From NCBI RefSeq assembly GCF_902859595.1, contig NZ_CADIJQ010000002.1:372001-436000 (forward strand): a stretch of 64,000 nt of DNA. The letters run 5' to 3'. The DNA is from Achromobacter kerstersii. Its GTDB lineage: Bacteria; Pseudomonadota; Gammaproteobacteria; Burkholderiales; Burkholderiaceae_B. This document shows, in pieces, positions 29,138-37,992 of the stretch. The notes below the pieces were generated by a model. It saw only the letters and a program-made list of their open reading frames with translations, did no database searches and was not told the DNA's origin. The position numbers were made by a program, and so were the translations under genes. Positions within the stretch are counted from its first letter, which is position 1. Each line of letters begins with the position of its first letter.

Positions 29138-29156
29138 GGGATTGCAACAATATAAT
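29128..29156 (+). promoter_or_regulatory. Promoter of the ZIP transporter
   Basis: A perfect TATAAT (29151-29156) lies 17 bases after a weak TTCCGA (29128-29133). Transcription would begin near 29163, leaving a leader of about 30 bases before the ZIP start codon. Confidence 0.5.
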
Positions 29157-29192
29157 GTTGCGCTTCCCTCCCGCCTTTATTGCGTCCCCCAA

Positions 29193-30032
29193 ATGTTGCT
29201 GCTCTGGGTCTTGCTTGCCACCGTAACCGGCGGGCTCATCGCCGTCTTTGTCGCCAGCTGGCTGGCCTACAGAGTGTTTGCCCAATATCTGCATCACATG
29301 GTCAGCCTGTCGGTGGGCGTGCTGTTGTCGGTGGCGCTGTTGCACCTGCTGCCCGAGGCCTTTGAAGGCGCGGTGGGCGATGCCCATGCGTTGTTCGGGC
29401 TGATGCTGGCCTCGCTGATCGGCTTCTTCGTGCTGGAGAAGATTGCGCTGCTGCGCCACAGCCATCACCACGAAGGCGACGGCCATCACCATCACAAGGG
29501 CCACGACCATCACGAAGCGGGCCGTGGCGGCATGTTGATTCTGATCGGCAGCTCGTTGCACAACCTGTGCGACGGCGTGCTGGTGGCGGCGGCCTTCCTG
29601 ACCGACCCGCTGCTGGGCGTGCTGACGGCGGCGTCGATCATCGTGCATGAAGTGCCGCACAAGCTGAGCGATTTCGTCGTGCTGCTGAACGCGGGCCTGG
29701 CGCGCCGCCGGGCGTTTTCGCTGATTCTCTTCACCAGCTTGTGTTCAGCCGTGGGCGGCATAATAGGGTACTTCGTGCTGCAGCAGGCGCAGGGCTGGGT
29801 GCCGTATGTCTTGGTGGTTGCCGCCAGCAGCTTCCTCTATATCTCGGTGGCCGATCTGATGCCGCAGATGCACGAACGGGTATCCCTTTCGGATGCCGTC
29901 CCGCAATTGCTGCTGGTAGGCGTGGGCGTGGTGCTGATCTACAGCGTGACGACCCTGATGCACCATGGACACGAGCACGGGGCCGAAGCCGGCCACGGCG
30001 CGCCCCATGCGGAGCACGCTCACACGCACTAG
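29193..30032 (+). CDS. ZIP-family divalent metal transporter
   Basis: Integral membrane ZIP protein of 279 residues with about eight membrane segments. Metal-site helices are SSLHNLCDGVLVAAAF (about 127-142) and IIVHEVPHKLSDFVVLL (about 152-168). A histidine-rich cytoplasmic loop (SHHHEGDGHHHHKGHDHHEAG) and a histidine-rich C-terminus (HAEHAHTH) are typical for zinc import or efflux regulation. I chose the ATG at 29193, giving MLLLWVLLATVTGG; upstream in-frame codons lie in the promoter. No Shine-Dalgarno is evident before it. Confidence 0.88.
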   Translation: MLLLWVLLATVTGGLIAVFVASWLAYRVFAQYLHHMVSLSVGVLLSVALLHLLPEAFEGAVGDAHALFGLMLASLIGFFVLEKIALLRHSHHHEGDGHHHHKGHDHHEAGRGGMLILIGSSLHNLCDGVLVAAAFLTDPLLGVLTAASIIVHEVPHKLSDFVVLLNAGLARRRAFSLILFTSLCSAVGGIIGYFVLQQAQGWVPYVLVVAASSFLYISVADLMPQMHERVSLSDAVPQLLLVGVGVVLIYSVTTLMHHGHEHGAEAGHGAPHAEHAHTH

Positions 30033-30087
30033 GACGCGCGCGGACGGGATGCCCGGCCGTCTTCGATTCCACCCTAGGAGTGTGCCC

Positions 30088-30876
30088 ATGAGTTTTTCCG
30101 CCGCCGCCGGTAACGTCGCGCCTACCGTCATCCATACCGACACGGATGGACTGGTCCACGGGGATTTCAAACTGCCCGTGGCCGATGGTTCCATCGCCGC
30201 CTATTACGCGGCCCCTGAAGGCCGCCGCGACCTGCCCATCGTGCTGGTCGTGCAAGAGATCTTCGGCGTGCACGAGCACATCAAGGATCTGTGCCGCCGC
30301 GTGGCCAAGGCCGGCTACCTGGCCGTTGCCGCCAACCTGTACGAGCGCCAGGGCGACGCCTCGGTCTACACCGACATCCCCAAACTCATCGCCGAACTGG
30401 TCAGCAAAGTGCCGGACGAGCAGGTGTTTGCAGACCTGGACGCCAGCGTGGCCTGGGCCGCGCAGAACGGCGGCGACGCCAAGCGTGTGGCCGTGACGGG
30501 TTTTTGCTGGGGCGGCCGCCTGACCTGGATGTATGCCGCGCACAATCCCGATGTGAAGGCGGGCGTGGCCTGGTACGGCAAGCTGAGCGTGGGCCATGGC
30601 CCGCTGATCAAGCGTGTGGCCTTCGACGTGGTGAACGAATTGCACGGCCCCGTGCTGGGCTTGTACGGGGCTAAGGATGCCAGCATTCCGCTGGCCGACA
30701 TCGAGACCATGAAGACAAAGCTGGCTGCGGGAAATGCCGCCGCCAAGCAGTCGGAATTCGTCGTCTACCCGGATGCCGACCACGCGTTCCTGGCGGACTA
30801 CCGCGCCAGCTACAAGCCGGAGGCGGCGAAAGATGGCTGGAGCCGGATGCTCGCTTGGTTCCAGCGCTATCTGTAG
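30088..30876 (+). CDS. Dienelactone hydrolase family protein
   Basis: Alpha/beta hydrolase of 262 residues in the dienelactone hydrolase family. The catalytic Cys is C140 in TGFCWGG, the acid is the Asp in GAKDASIP and the His lies in DADHAF. The family hydrolyses dienelactone in chlorocatechol breakdown, but chromosomal copies outside such clusters usually have unknown substrates. TAGGAG precedes the start by seven bases. It is 55 bases after the ZIP gene on the same strand and probably co-transcribed. Confidence 0.88.
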   Translation: MSFSAAAGNVAPTVIHTDTDGLVHGDFKLPVADGSIAAYYAAPEGRRDLPIVLVVQEIFGVHEHIKDLCRRVAKAGYLAVAANLYERQGDASVYTDIPKLIAELVSKVPDEQVFADLDASVAWAAQNGGDAKRVAVTGFCWGGRLTWMYAAHNPDVKAGVAWYGKLSVGHGPLIKRVAFDVVNELHGPVLGLYGAKDASIPLADIETMKTKLAAGNAAAKQSEFVVYPDADHAFLADYRASYKPEAAKDGWSRMLAWFQRYL

Positions 30877-30905
30877 GGACGAGGCGCAGGCATCCTTGAA
30901 CGAAG

Positions 30906-31061
30906 GCGCCAATAAGCGTGGGCGCCAATAAGCGTAAGCGCCCATAAATAAGCGCCCATTAGTAAGCGCCCATTAGTAAGCGCCCATTAGTAAGCGCCCA
31001 TTAGTAAGCGCCCATAAGTAAGCGCCCATAAGTAAGCGCCCATAAGTAAGCGCCCATAAAG
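30906..31061. repeat. 14-bp stop-rich tandem array between convergent genes
   Basis: Two 16-bp units (GCGCCAATAAGCGTGG type), then eight 14-bp units (one GCGCCCATAAATAA, four GCGCCCATTAGTAA, three GCGCCCATAAGTAA) and a partial unit fill 156 bases between the dienelactone hydrolase and the Na/Pi transporter. All units contain TAA; most contain two stop triplets. Because 14 is not a multiple of three, successive stops pass through all three frames. Variants are grouped in blocks, as expected from recent local duplication. Confidence 0.95.
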
Positions 31062-31089
31062 AAACCGGCCCAAGGGCCGGTTTCTTTTT
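31061..31089. terminator. Bidirectional terminator after the array
   Basis: GAAACCGGCCC pairs with GGGCCGGTTTC around a two-base loop (11 bp perfect), followed by five T residues on the plus strand. It separates the convergent hydrolase and transporter genes and directly abuts the tandem array. Confidence 0.9.
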
Positions 31090-31091
31090 GT

Positions 31092-32753
31092 TCAGTTCCC
31101 GGCTTCGCGCAGCCGGCTCGGCAGCAGCTCGCCGTGCCGGGCTAGCAGCGGGTAAGCCGCCGCGCCCACCAGATGCGAGTTGATGCCCTTCATGTCGCGC
31201 AGGATATCCAGATACAGCGCGCCGACTTCGGCGGCGTCGACCTGACCGGCCTTGATCTTTTGCAGGTGCGTCTCGGATGCCTGGATTTCGATGTTGCGGA
31301 AACGCGCCTTCTCGCCGGCAAGGGCCCGGGCCTGGCGCAGATCGTCGTTGACGAACAGGGCCGCGGCTTGGCGCTCGTTGGCGATCAGCTGGCCCAGCGT
31401 ATCGTCCAGGCTGGCGCGCTGTTCGGGCGAGAAGGTCCAGCCCTGTTTGCGCAGCTTGGCGACGTGGCTCAAGAGGCCGTGGTGGGCGATGTCGCCCGCA
31501 TGGCCGATGTTGCTGGTGAAGGCCAGGATGTCGTCCATGCGCTGCACGTCGTCGCGCGTCATGTTTTCCTGATCCAGCGTGGCCAGGTACGTCGTGATGG
31601 CGTTTTCCAGCTTATCCAGCGCGGCGTCCAGCTGGCGCGCCTGGACCATGCGGTGGCGGTTGTCGCGCTTGAAACCGGCGCGCGCGTACAGCAGCAGCGT
31701 TTGCACCATGTCGGCCATGCGCAGGGCTTCGCGCGCGGCGTTGCCCAGCGCCACGGCCGGCACGTCGTGCGCCCACTCGTCCAGATATTGGGGACGGGAA
31801 GGGTCGTTCGGGTCGGCGCGTTTGGGCAGCCAGCGGGTGAGCAGGGCGGCGTAGGGCGTGAGCAGCGGCAGGAACACCAGGGCGATCACCGCGTTGAACA
31901 GCGTGTGAAAGTTGGCCACGGCGCGTGCCGGGTCGCTGGCCATGTCGCTCATCAGCGGTTGCAGCACGGGCAGCAGAATCAGGCCGGCCAGCACGCCCAG
32001 CACGCGGGTCAGCAGGTTGCCCAGCGGCAGGCGGCGGGCGGCCGGGTCGTCGCCCGTCACGCCTTCGATCATCGGGTTGATGGCGGTGCCCAGGTTGGCG
32101 CCCAGCACCAGCGCAAAGGCCACGTGCGGCGCCACCATGTGATGGCTGGCCAACGACATCACCAGCACCACAACGGCCACGCTGGAATGCGCGGCCCAGG
32201 TGAAGGCGGCCGACAGCAGCACGGCAGCCACCGGCTGGGTGGACAGTGCGTCAAGAATCATGCCCAGCATGGGGGCGGTCTGGAACGGCTCGAAAAGCTC
32301 AACGAGTTGATGCAGCGACAGCAGCAACAGCCCCAGCCCGATGAACACCCGGCCCAGGTCGCGGGTGCGGCCCGGCGGATAGCGCCGGAACATCCACACG
32401 CCCGCCAGGATCAGGATGGGGGCAAGCGAAGTCAGGTCAAACGACAGCAGCTGAACGATCAGCGTGGTGCCCACGTTGGCCCCCAGCATCGCGGCCAGGG
32501 CGGGCACCAGGCCGACCACGCCGCCTGCGGCGAAGCCGGTAATCATCAGGCCGGTGGCGGTGCTGCTTTGCAGGGCGGCGGTGATGCCCAGCCCGGCGGC
32601 AAAGGCACGCAAGCGCGTACCCAGCGCTTTGCCCAGCGCCGCGCCCAAGGCCGCGCCGAAAGCGCGCTGGACGCCCGTTTGGACCATGTGCACCCCCCAA
32701 AGGAGGAGCGCGACGTAGCCGGCGAAGTCAAGCAGGGTAATAAGTCCAGACAT
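31092..32753 (-). CDS. Na/Pi cotransporter (NptA) with PhoU-like C-terminus
   Basis: Membrane protein of 553 residues of the NptA/PNaS family. The N-terminal half has two inverted Na_Pi_cotrans repeats with the QSSTATGLM segment (about 63-71) and the related VAVVVLVMSL region. From about residue 340 a PhoU-like helical domain follows (HDVPAVALGNAAREAL onwards). Family members import phosphate with sodium or export it when in excess. It stands alone on the minus strand; I see no clear Pho box upstream. Confidence 0.9.
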   Translation of the reverse strand: MSGLITLLDFAGYVALLLWGVHMVQTGVQRAFGAALGAALGKALGTRLRAFAAGLGITAALQSSTATGLMITGFAAGGVVGLVPALAAMLGANVGTTLIVQLLSFDLTSLAPILILAGVWMFRRYPPGRTRDLGRVFIGLGLLLLSLHQLVELFEPFQTAPMLGMILDALSTQPVAAVLLSAAFTWAAHSSVAVVVLVMSLASHHMVAPHVAFALVLGANLGTAINPMIEGVTGDDPAARRLPLGNLLTRVLGVLAGLILLPVLQPLMSDMASDPARAVANFHTLFNAVIALVFLPLLTPYAALLTRWLPKRADPNDPSRPQYLDEWAHDVPAVALGNAAREALRMADMVQTLLLYARAGFKRDNRHRMVQARQLDAALDKLENAITTYLATLDQENMTRDDVQRMDDILAFTSNIGHAGDIAHHGLLSHVAKLRKQGWTFSPEQRASLDDTLGQLIANERQAAALFVNDDLRQARALAGEKARFRNIEIQASETHLQKIKAGQVDAAEVGALYLDILRDMKGINSHLVGAAAYPLLARHGELLPSRLREAGN

Positions 32754-32928
32754 CCAGGGGTAGTTCCGTTCTTTTTATGACATGAAATAATTCTGTAATG
32801 ATCGCACGCCTGACCGGGCGGCGAAACCCGGCGGCGCAATACAGCTTACGCGCGTCGGGCCTTTACTGCGCGCGGCTGTGGCTGCGCGTATCATTGCCTG
32901 ACTATTCTTAGATGTACTGGAGTTTCGC

Positions 32929-34320
32929 GTGGCCGTTTCCGTATTCGATCTGTTCAAGATAGGCATAGGCCCGTCTAGCTCCCATACGGTGGGCCCGATG
33001 CGGGCCGCATTGCTATTTGCGCAGGGGCTTGAACGCGACGGCCTGATCCCCCAAGTCGCCTATGTGCGCGCCGAAATGTACGGCTCGCTGGGCGCCACTG
33101 GCAAGGGCCACGGCACCGACAAGGGCGTGCTGCTGGGCCTGATGGGCGAAGCCCCCGACACGGTTGACCCGGCGGCGATCGCCGGCATGCTGGCCTCGGT
33201 GCGCGCCAGCCGCCAACTGCCCCTGCTTGGCCGTTTCCCCGTCCCCTTCATCGAGAAGGAACACATGGTGTTCTACCGCCGCGAAGCGATGGCCGAACAC
33301 CCCAATGGCATGAAGTTTCACGCCATGGGCGCCAATGGCGAGTCGCTGCGTGAATCGCGCTATCTGTCGGTAGGCGGCGGCTTTGTCGTGACGGCCGGCG
33401 CGTCGAACAGCCAGGTCATTGCCGCGCATAACCAGTTGCCGTATCCGTTCCGCTCGGGCCGTGAGCTGCTGACCATGTGCCGCGAAAGCGGCATGACCGT
33501 GGCGCAGCTGATGATGCAAAACGAGCTGACCTGGCGCGAAGCGTCGGAAACGCACAGCGGGCTGGACCGTATCTGGCAGGTCATGCAGGACTGCGTGGCG
33601 CGTGGCTGTGGCATCAATTACCCGGAAGCCGATGGCGAATTGCCCGGCCCGCTGCGCGTGCGCCGCCGCGCCCCCGAGCTCTACCGCAACCTGACGCAGC
33701 GCGCCGAGCGCACCTTGTCCGACCCCTTGTCGGTGATGGACTGGGTCAACCTGTACGCCATGGCCGTCAACGAAGAAAACGCGGCCGGTGGGCGTGTGGT
33801 GACCGCGCCGACCAACGGCGCAGCCGGCATCATCCCGGCCGTGCTGCATTATTACGACCGCTTCGTGCCGGGCGCCAACAGCGACGGCGTGCGCAATTTC
33901 TTGCTGACCGCTGCGGCGGTGGGGCTACTGTACAAGTACAACGCGTCGCTGTCGGGAGCCGAAGTGGGCTGTCAGGGCGAAGTGGGCGTGGCGTGTTCGA
34001 TGGCTGCGGGCGGCTTGGCGGCCGCCTTGGGCGGCACGGTCGAGCAGGTTGAGAACGCCGCCGAGATCGGCATGGAGCACAACCTGGGCCTGACGTGCGA
34101 CCCCGTGGGCGGGCTGGTGCAAATTCCCTGTATCGAGCGCAACGCCATGGCCTCCATCAAGGCCGTGAACGCGGCGCGGATGGCGCTGCGCGGCGACGGG
34201 CAGCACTATGTGTCGCTGGATTCGGTCATCAAGACGATGCGCGAAACGGGCGCCGACATGAAGACGAAGTACAAGGAAACCGCGCGTGGCGGCTTGGCGG
34301 TGAACATCGTCGAGTGCTGA
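32929..34320 (+). CDS. sdaA: L-serine ammonia-lyase
   Basis: Iron-sulfur L-serine deaminase of 463 residues that converts serine to pyruvate and ammonia. The N-terminal beta domain carries [17 protein letters not shown], and the alpha domain has the cluster cysteines in [31 protein letters not shown] and the C-terminal cysteine (VNIVEC). The GTG start at 32929 lies six bases after GGAG. A degenerate repeat with TGA triplets follows the stop, then an intrinsic terminator. Confidence 0.95.
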   Translation: MAVSVFDLFKIGIGPSSSHTVGPMRAALLFAQGLERDGLIPQVAYVRAEMYGSLGATGKGHGTDKGVLLGLMGEAPDTVDPAAIAGMLASVRASRQLPLLGRFPVPFIEKEHMVFYRREAMAEHPNGMKFHAMGANGESLRESRYLSVGGGFVVTAGASNSQVIAAHNQLPYPFRSGRELLTMCRESGMTVAQLMMQNELTWREASETHSGLDRIWQVMQDCVARGCGINYPEADGELPGPLRVRRRAPELYRNLTQRAERTLSDPLSVMDWVNLYAMAVNEENAAGGRVVTAPTNGAAGIIPAVLHYYDRFVPGANSDGVRNFLLTAAAVGLLYKYNASLSGAEVGCQGEVGVACSMAAGGLAAALGGTVEQVENAAEIGMEHNLGLTCDPVGGLVQIPCIERNAMASIKAVNAARMALRGDGQHYVSLDSVIKTMRETGADMKTKYKETARGGLAVNIVEC

Positions 34321-34425
34321 TCCAGGCGTGACCGGGCGCGTGGCGTAGGCCTTCATTCTGGCCGTGACCCGGGCCTTTATCATCGGCGTGACCGGGCCTT
34401 GATCCGGCGCCCGGCACATCGATCC
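34318..34425. repeat. Degenerate repeat downstream of the sdaA stop
   Basis: The sdaA stop context (TGC-TGA-TCC) is followed by related copies: GGCGTGACCGGGC at 34325, GGCCGTGACCCGGGC at 34360 and GGCGTGACCGGGC at 34385, the last two extended by CCTT. Each copy contains TGA at the same offset. Spacing is irregular. Confidence 0.6.
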
Positions 34426-34445
34426 GGCAACGAGCCGGCCCAAGA

Positions 34446-34472
34446 AAAAGCCCCTCTGATGAGGGGCTTTTT
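34446..34472. terminator. Bidirectional terminator between sdaA and htpX
   Basis: AAAAGCCCCTC pairs with GAGGGGCTTTTT around the loop TGAT. A residues on the left and T residues on the right make it usable in both directions, serving the convergent sdaA and htpX genes. Confidence 0.92.
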
Positions 34473-34499
34473 GCTGCCTGCCTGCAAGTGGTGCTGGGG

Positions 34500-35381
34500 T
34501 CAGACCACGCGTGCGTTTTGCAGGGCGGCGATACGGGACGGGATCGGCGGGTGCGAGGCGAACATGGCTGCCAGGCCGCCCTTGCCGGTGATGCCGGAAG
34601 CTTCAAACGACTTGGGCAAATCGCCCGGCTCCAGGCCGCCCAGGCGCGCCAGGGCGCGGATCATCGGTTCGCGCGCGCCCATCAGGTGAGCCGAACCGGC
34701 GTCGGCGCGGTATTCGCGCTGGCGCGAGAACCAGGCCACGATGATCGAGGCCAGCACGCCGAAAATGATTTCACAGACCAGCACGGTGATGTAGTAGCCC
34801 GGGCCGATGCCGCGTTCGTTCTTGAACACGACGCGGTCGATGAAGTAGCCAACCACGCGCGCCAGGAACACGACGAACGTGTTCACCACGCCCTGGATCA
34901 GCGTCAGCGTGACCATGTCGCCGTTGGCGATGTGGGCCACTTCGTGCGCCAGTACGGCTGCGACTTCTTCTTCGCTCATGCTTTCAAGCAGGCCCGTCGA
35001 CACGGCAACCAGCGAGTCGTTCTTGAACGCGCCGGTGGCGAATGCGTTGGGGGCGCCTTCATAGATGGCGACTTCCGGGCGGCCGATGCCGGCGCGGTCG
35101 GCCAGCTGGTGCACGGTGTCGACCAGCCAGGCTTCGCGCTGGCTGCGCGGCGCGTTCGGGTCCAGCACTTGTGCGCCGGTGCTCCATTTGGCCATCGGCT
35201 TGCTGATCAGCAGCGAGATGATCGCGCCGGTAAAGCCCACGACCACCGAGAAGATCAGCAGCGCGTTGAGGTTCAGGCCATTGGCGGTGATGTAGCGGTC
35301 TACGCCCAGGATGCGCAGCGTGGCCGACAGCACGAGCATGACGGCCAGGTTGGTGATGACGAACAAGACAATGCGTTTCAT
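34500..35381 (-). CDS. htpX: Membrane zinc protease HtpX
   Basis: HtpX, 293 residues (same as E. coli), an inner-membrane zinc protease in membrane protein quality control. Two N-terminal membrane segments (4-24 and 39-58) precede the catalytic domain with the zinc motif [12 protein letters not shown] near 138-149 and the downstream glutamate in [12 protein letters not shown]. Two more membrane segments lie between them. The ATG at 35381 gives the family N-terminus [22 protein letters not shown] lies upstream. With DegP it is the second envelope quality-control protease in the window. Confidence 0.95.
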   Translation of the reverse strand: MKRIVLFVITNLAVMLVLSATLRILGVDRYITANGLNLNALLIFSVVVGFTGAIISLLISKPMAKWSTGAQVLDPNAPRSQREAWLVDTVHQLADRAGIGRPEVAIYEGAPNAFATGAFKNDSLVAVSTGLLESMSEEEVAAVLAHEVAHIANGDMVTLTLIQGVVNTFVVFLARVVGYFIDRVVFKNERGIGPGYYITVLVCEIIFGVLASIIVAWFSRQREYRADAGSAHLMGAREPMIRALARLGGLEPGDLPKSFEASGITGKGGLAAMFASHPPIPSRIAALQNARVV

Positions 35382-35536
35382 GTTTTTTGTGTTCCTCTGC
35401 GAGCGGGAAATACCCGGGGTTCGACATGGCGGCGGCCCGCCAGTTCCCCGACTCGCCGGCACCGCTCCCGGTGACGGAGAGTATAGTATCGCTTTCCCCT
35501 ATTTCTCCCCCACTTTTCCCTTAGCGCAGACCCCCA

Positions 35537-36391
35537 ATGCAGGCTCTTTGGATGTTGCTGGCGTCCGCCATGTTCGCCATCATGGGGTCGTTCGTGAAGC
35601 TCGGCACCGAGCACGGCGCGTCGTTGCCGCAGATCGTGCTTTTCCGCGGGCTCCCCTCCGTCATTCTGTTGCTGCTGTGGGCGCGCGCCGGCCGGCAATC
35701 CATCATCCCCACCAGTTGGAAGCTGCATATCTGGCGCAACTTGTCTGGCGTCACGTCGATGTGGCTGGGGTTTTTCGCGATCTCGCATTTACCGCTGGCT
35801 ACCGCCACCAGCCTGAACTACACGGCGCCGCTGTTCATCGCCTGTTGGATGTTGGGCTGGGGCGGTGCGCAGCGCGACCCGGTGCGCATCATTGCTGTGG
35901 CGCTGGGTTTTCTGGGCGTGATCGCCGTGCTGCGTCCCAGCATTACCGACGACCAGTGGCTGGCCGCGGTGATGGGTATGGGCGCGGGCGCCATGTCGGC
36001 CATCGCCATGATGCAGATCCGCCAATTGGGCCGCATCGGTGAACCCGAGTGGCGCACCGTGCTGTTTTTCTCGGTGGCGGTCTGCGTGTCGAGCCTGGCC
36101 GGGCTGTGGTTTGAAGGGTGGGGCCAGGCCGACTGGCAGGGCTACGCATCGCTGTTTGGCGTGGGCGTGGCGGGCATGTTTGGCCAGTTGGCCATGACCC
36201 GGGCCTTCGGCATGGGCTCAGCCCTGCTGACGGCGGCGTTGCAGTACAGCACCATTATTTTCGCGGCCTTGCTGGGCATGGGGTTCTGGGGCGACCATCT
36301 GGACGCCCTGGCCTGGGCCGGCATGGGCTTGATCATTTCTGCGGGCCTGCTATCGGTGTGGCGCACCATGCGCGACCCCAAGCCGACCTGA
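35537..36391 (+). CDS. EamA/DMT-superfamily transporter
   Basis: Membrane protein of 284 residues with ten predicted membrane helices in two EamA repeats (about 1-135 and 145-275). Features such as LFRGLPSVILLLLWARAG in the first repeat and AFGMGSALLTAALQYSTIIFAALLG in the second fit the RarD/YdcZ-like drug/metabolite group. The substrate cannot be read from sequence. The next gene, a sulfurtransferase, starts 30 bases downstream and may be co-transcribed. Confidence 0.87.
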   Translation: MQALWMLLASAMFAIMGSFVKLGTEHGASLPQIVLFRGLPSVILLLLWARAGRQSIIPTSWKLHIWRNLSGVTSMWLGFFAISHLPLATATSLNYTAPLFIACWMLGWGGAQRDPVRIIAVALGFLGVIAVLRPSITDDQWLAAVMGMGAGAMSAIAMMQIRQLGRIGEPEWRTVLFFSVAVCVSSLAGLWFEGWGQADWQGYASLFGVGVAGMFGQLAMTRAFGMGSALLTAALQYSTIIFAALLGMGFWGDHLDALAWAGMGLIISAGLLSVWRTMRDPKPT

Positions 36392-36421
36392 CCCGCCTCT
36401 TTTCGATCAGGAGCACCCCGA

Positions 36422-37279
36422 ATGACGATGACACTGATTTCCGCCGCCGACCTGGCCGCACGCCTGGGCGCGAGCGATGCGCCCGACGTGCGCATCTTCG
36501 ATGTGCGCCATGACCTGACCAACCACGCTGCGGGCCGCCAGGCCTATGACGCCGGCCACCTTCCCGGCGCGCGTTATCTGGATCACGAAACCGAGCTGGC
36601 CGCGCCGCGCACCGGCAAGAACGGCCGCCATCCGCTGCCGTCGCGCGCCGAATTCGGCGCCTTGATGGCCGCGCACGGCGTCACGCCGCAAACGCTGGTG
36701 GTGGCGTATGACGCCAGCGGCGGCATGTACGGCGCGCACTTGTGGTGGATGTTGCGCTGGCTGGGCCATGAGCGCGTGGTGGTGCTGGATGGCGGCTGGC
36801 AAGCCTGGGTGGCTGCGGGTCTGCCGACCACGACCGAGGCCGCGCCGGCAGTCAAGGCGGGGCAACCGGTGGAACCCGGCGCATCGCTCGCGGGTGCCGT
36901 CGACGCCCGCGCCGTGCTGGACAACATCGCCCAGCCGTCCTTCACCGTGATCGATGCACGCGCCGCCAACCGCTATCGCGGCGAGGTCGAGCCGATGGAC
37001 CCGGTGGCCGGCCACATCCCCGGCGCCCTGAACCGCCCCAACGGCGAGAACCTGCAAGCCGACGGCCGCTTCAAATCCGCCGAGCAATTGCGCACCGAAT
37101 TCTCGGGCCTGCTGGCAGGGCGCGACCCGGCAGCAATTGTCCATCAGTGCGGCTCGGGCATTACGGCCTGCCACAACCTGCTGTCCATGGAGATCGCGGG
37201 CTTGTCCGGATCGCGCCTGTACCCGGGCTCGTGGAGCGAGTGGTGCAGCGACCCATCCCGCCCGGTGGCCAAGGGCTGA
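36422..37279 (+). CDS. sseA: Sulfurtransferase (3-mercaptopyruvate type)
   Basis: Two-domain rhodanese of 285 residues. The N-terminal inactive rhodanese domain (8-135) contains AYDAGHLPGARYLD and the C-terminal one (150-280) has the active cysteine C243. The active loop CGSGITA matches 3-mercaptopyruvate sulfurtransferases more than thiosulfate rhodaneses (CRxGxx). It would transfer sulfur from 3-mercaptopyruvate to cyanide or thiols. An AGGAG ribosome site lies about ten bases before the ATG. Confidence 0.88.
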   Translation: MTMTLISAADLAARLGASDAPDVRIFDVRHDLTNHAAGRQAYDAGHLPGARYLDHETELAAPRTGKNGRHPLPSRAEFGALMAAHGVTPQTLVVAYDASGGMYGAHLWWMLRWLGHERVVVLDGGWQAWVAAGLPTTTEAAPAVKAGQPVEPGASLAGAVDARAVLDNIAQPSFTVIDARAANRYRGEVEPMDPVAGHIPGALNRPNGENLQADGRFKSAEQLRTEFSGLLAGRDPAAIVHQCGSGITACHNLLSMEIAGLSGSRLYPGSWSEWCSDPSRPVAKG

Positions 37280-37368
37280 AGTAGGAGGCTGCCGGGCCAA
37301 GGCAGCCGACGAGCCAGGGCAGAGGCCGCCGCGGGCTTCAGCTAGCGCTGCCGTGCCCTAGCCGTACA

Positions 37369-37938
37369 TCACCAGATCGCCGCCAGCTTGACCCGCCCGG
37401 AGACGCTTTCGGCGATCTCCAGGAAATGGTCCAGGGGCGGCGTCGCCAGCCCCGGCACCTTGGCCATATCGTCCCAACGCCTTAGACGAATCGCATCCGG
37501 CGCGCCCGGCATGCTGGCGAAATCCACCGCCTGGCCCGCATCGAAACTGCCCCCTTGCAGCGCCAGGCTGCGCTTGGAGTCTTCCGAGAGCGACGCTTCA
37601 TATTGCGGCTCCACGTAGCAAAGGTAGCGCTTGGCTTCGACATGGAGCCGGATGGGGTCCAGCACCGCCGAACTGAACAGCCCGCGCAGGAAAGGCAGCA
37701 CGAAATATTGATGCTTGTCGTCGATGCCGCGCAGCGTGGGCGTGCCGGGCCGGTCCGCAATCAGGTGGCCCAGGTCATGCAACAGGCAGGCCGTGATCAG
37801 TTGCGCGTTTGCGCCATTGCGTTCGGCCAGCGATGCCGTTTGCAGCGCATGCCGCAAATGGCTCACAGACTCGCCGTGATAGGAACGGTGCCCCCGTTCC
37901 AGGAAAATCTGCTCGATGTCTTGCAAGGTCAAGGCCAT
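37369..37938 (-). CDS. PhnZ-like HD-domain phosphonate oxygenase
   Basis: HD-domain protein of 189 residues in the phosphonate-associated group. PhnZ oxidatively cleaves 1-hydroxy-2-aminoethylphosphonate to glycine and phosphate with a mixed-valent di-iron site. Family hallmarks are kept: Y20 and E23 in SYHGESVSHLRHALQ, H30 seven residues later, and H54-D55 in LLHDLGHL. AGGAG lies seven bases before the ATG. It is next to the aminophosphonate LysR gene on the same strand. The substrate is inferred; the partner dioxygenase PhnY is not in the window. Confidence 0.75.
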   Translation of the reverse strand: MALTLQDIEQIFLERGHRSYHGESVSHLRHALQTASLAERNGANAQLITACLLHDLGHLIADRPGTPTLRGIDDKHQYFVLPFLRGLFSSAVLDPIRLHVEAKRYLCYVEPQYEASLSEDSKRSLALQGGSFDAGQAVDFASMPGAPDAIRLRRWDDMAKVPGLATPPLDHFLEIAESVSGRVKLAAIW

Positions 37939-37992
37939 GGTTGTCTCCTGAGTGGCCGCAAGGGGGAGGGGGCGGGCAGTGACCGTTGACGG

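Noticed and set aside
29094..29192. Longer N-terminus for the ZIP transporter
   Set aside because: The upstream codons lie within a terminator hairpin and a promoter, and the family starts at the ATG at 29193.
30906..31061. CRISPR array
   Set aside because: The units are 14 bp with no spacers, so this is a simple tandem repeat.
32754..32928. Possible Pho box before the Na/Pi transporter
   Set aside because: The sequence GTCAT occurs near the start, but the second 7-bp repeat with proper spacing is not present.
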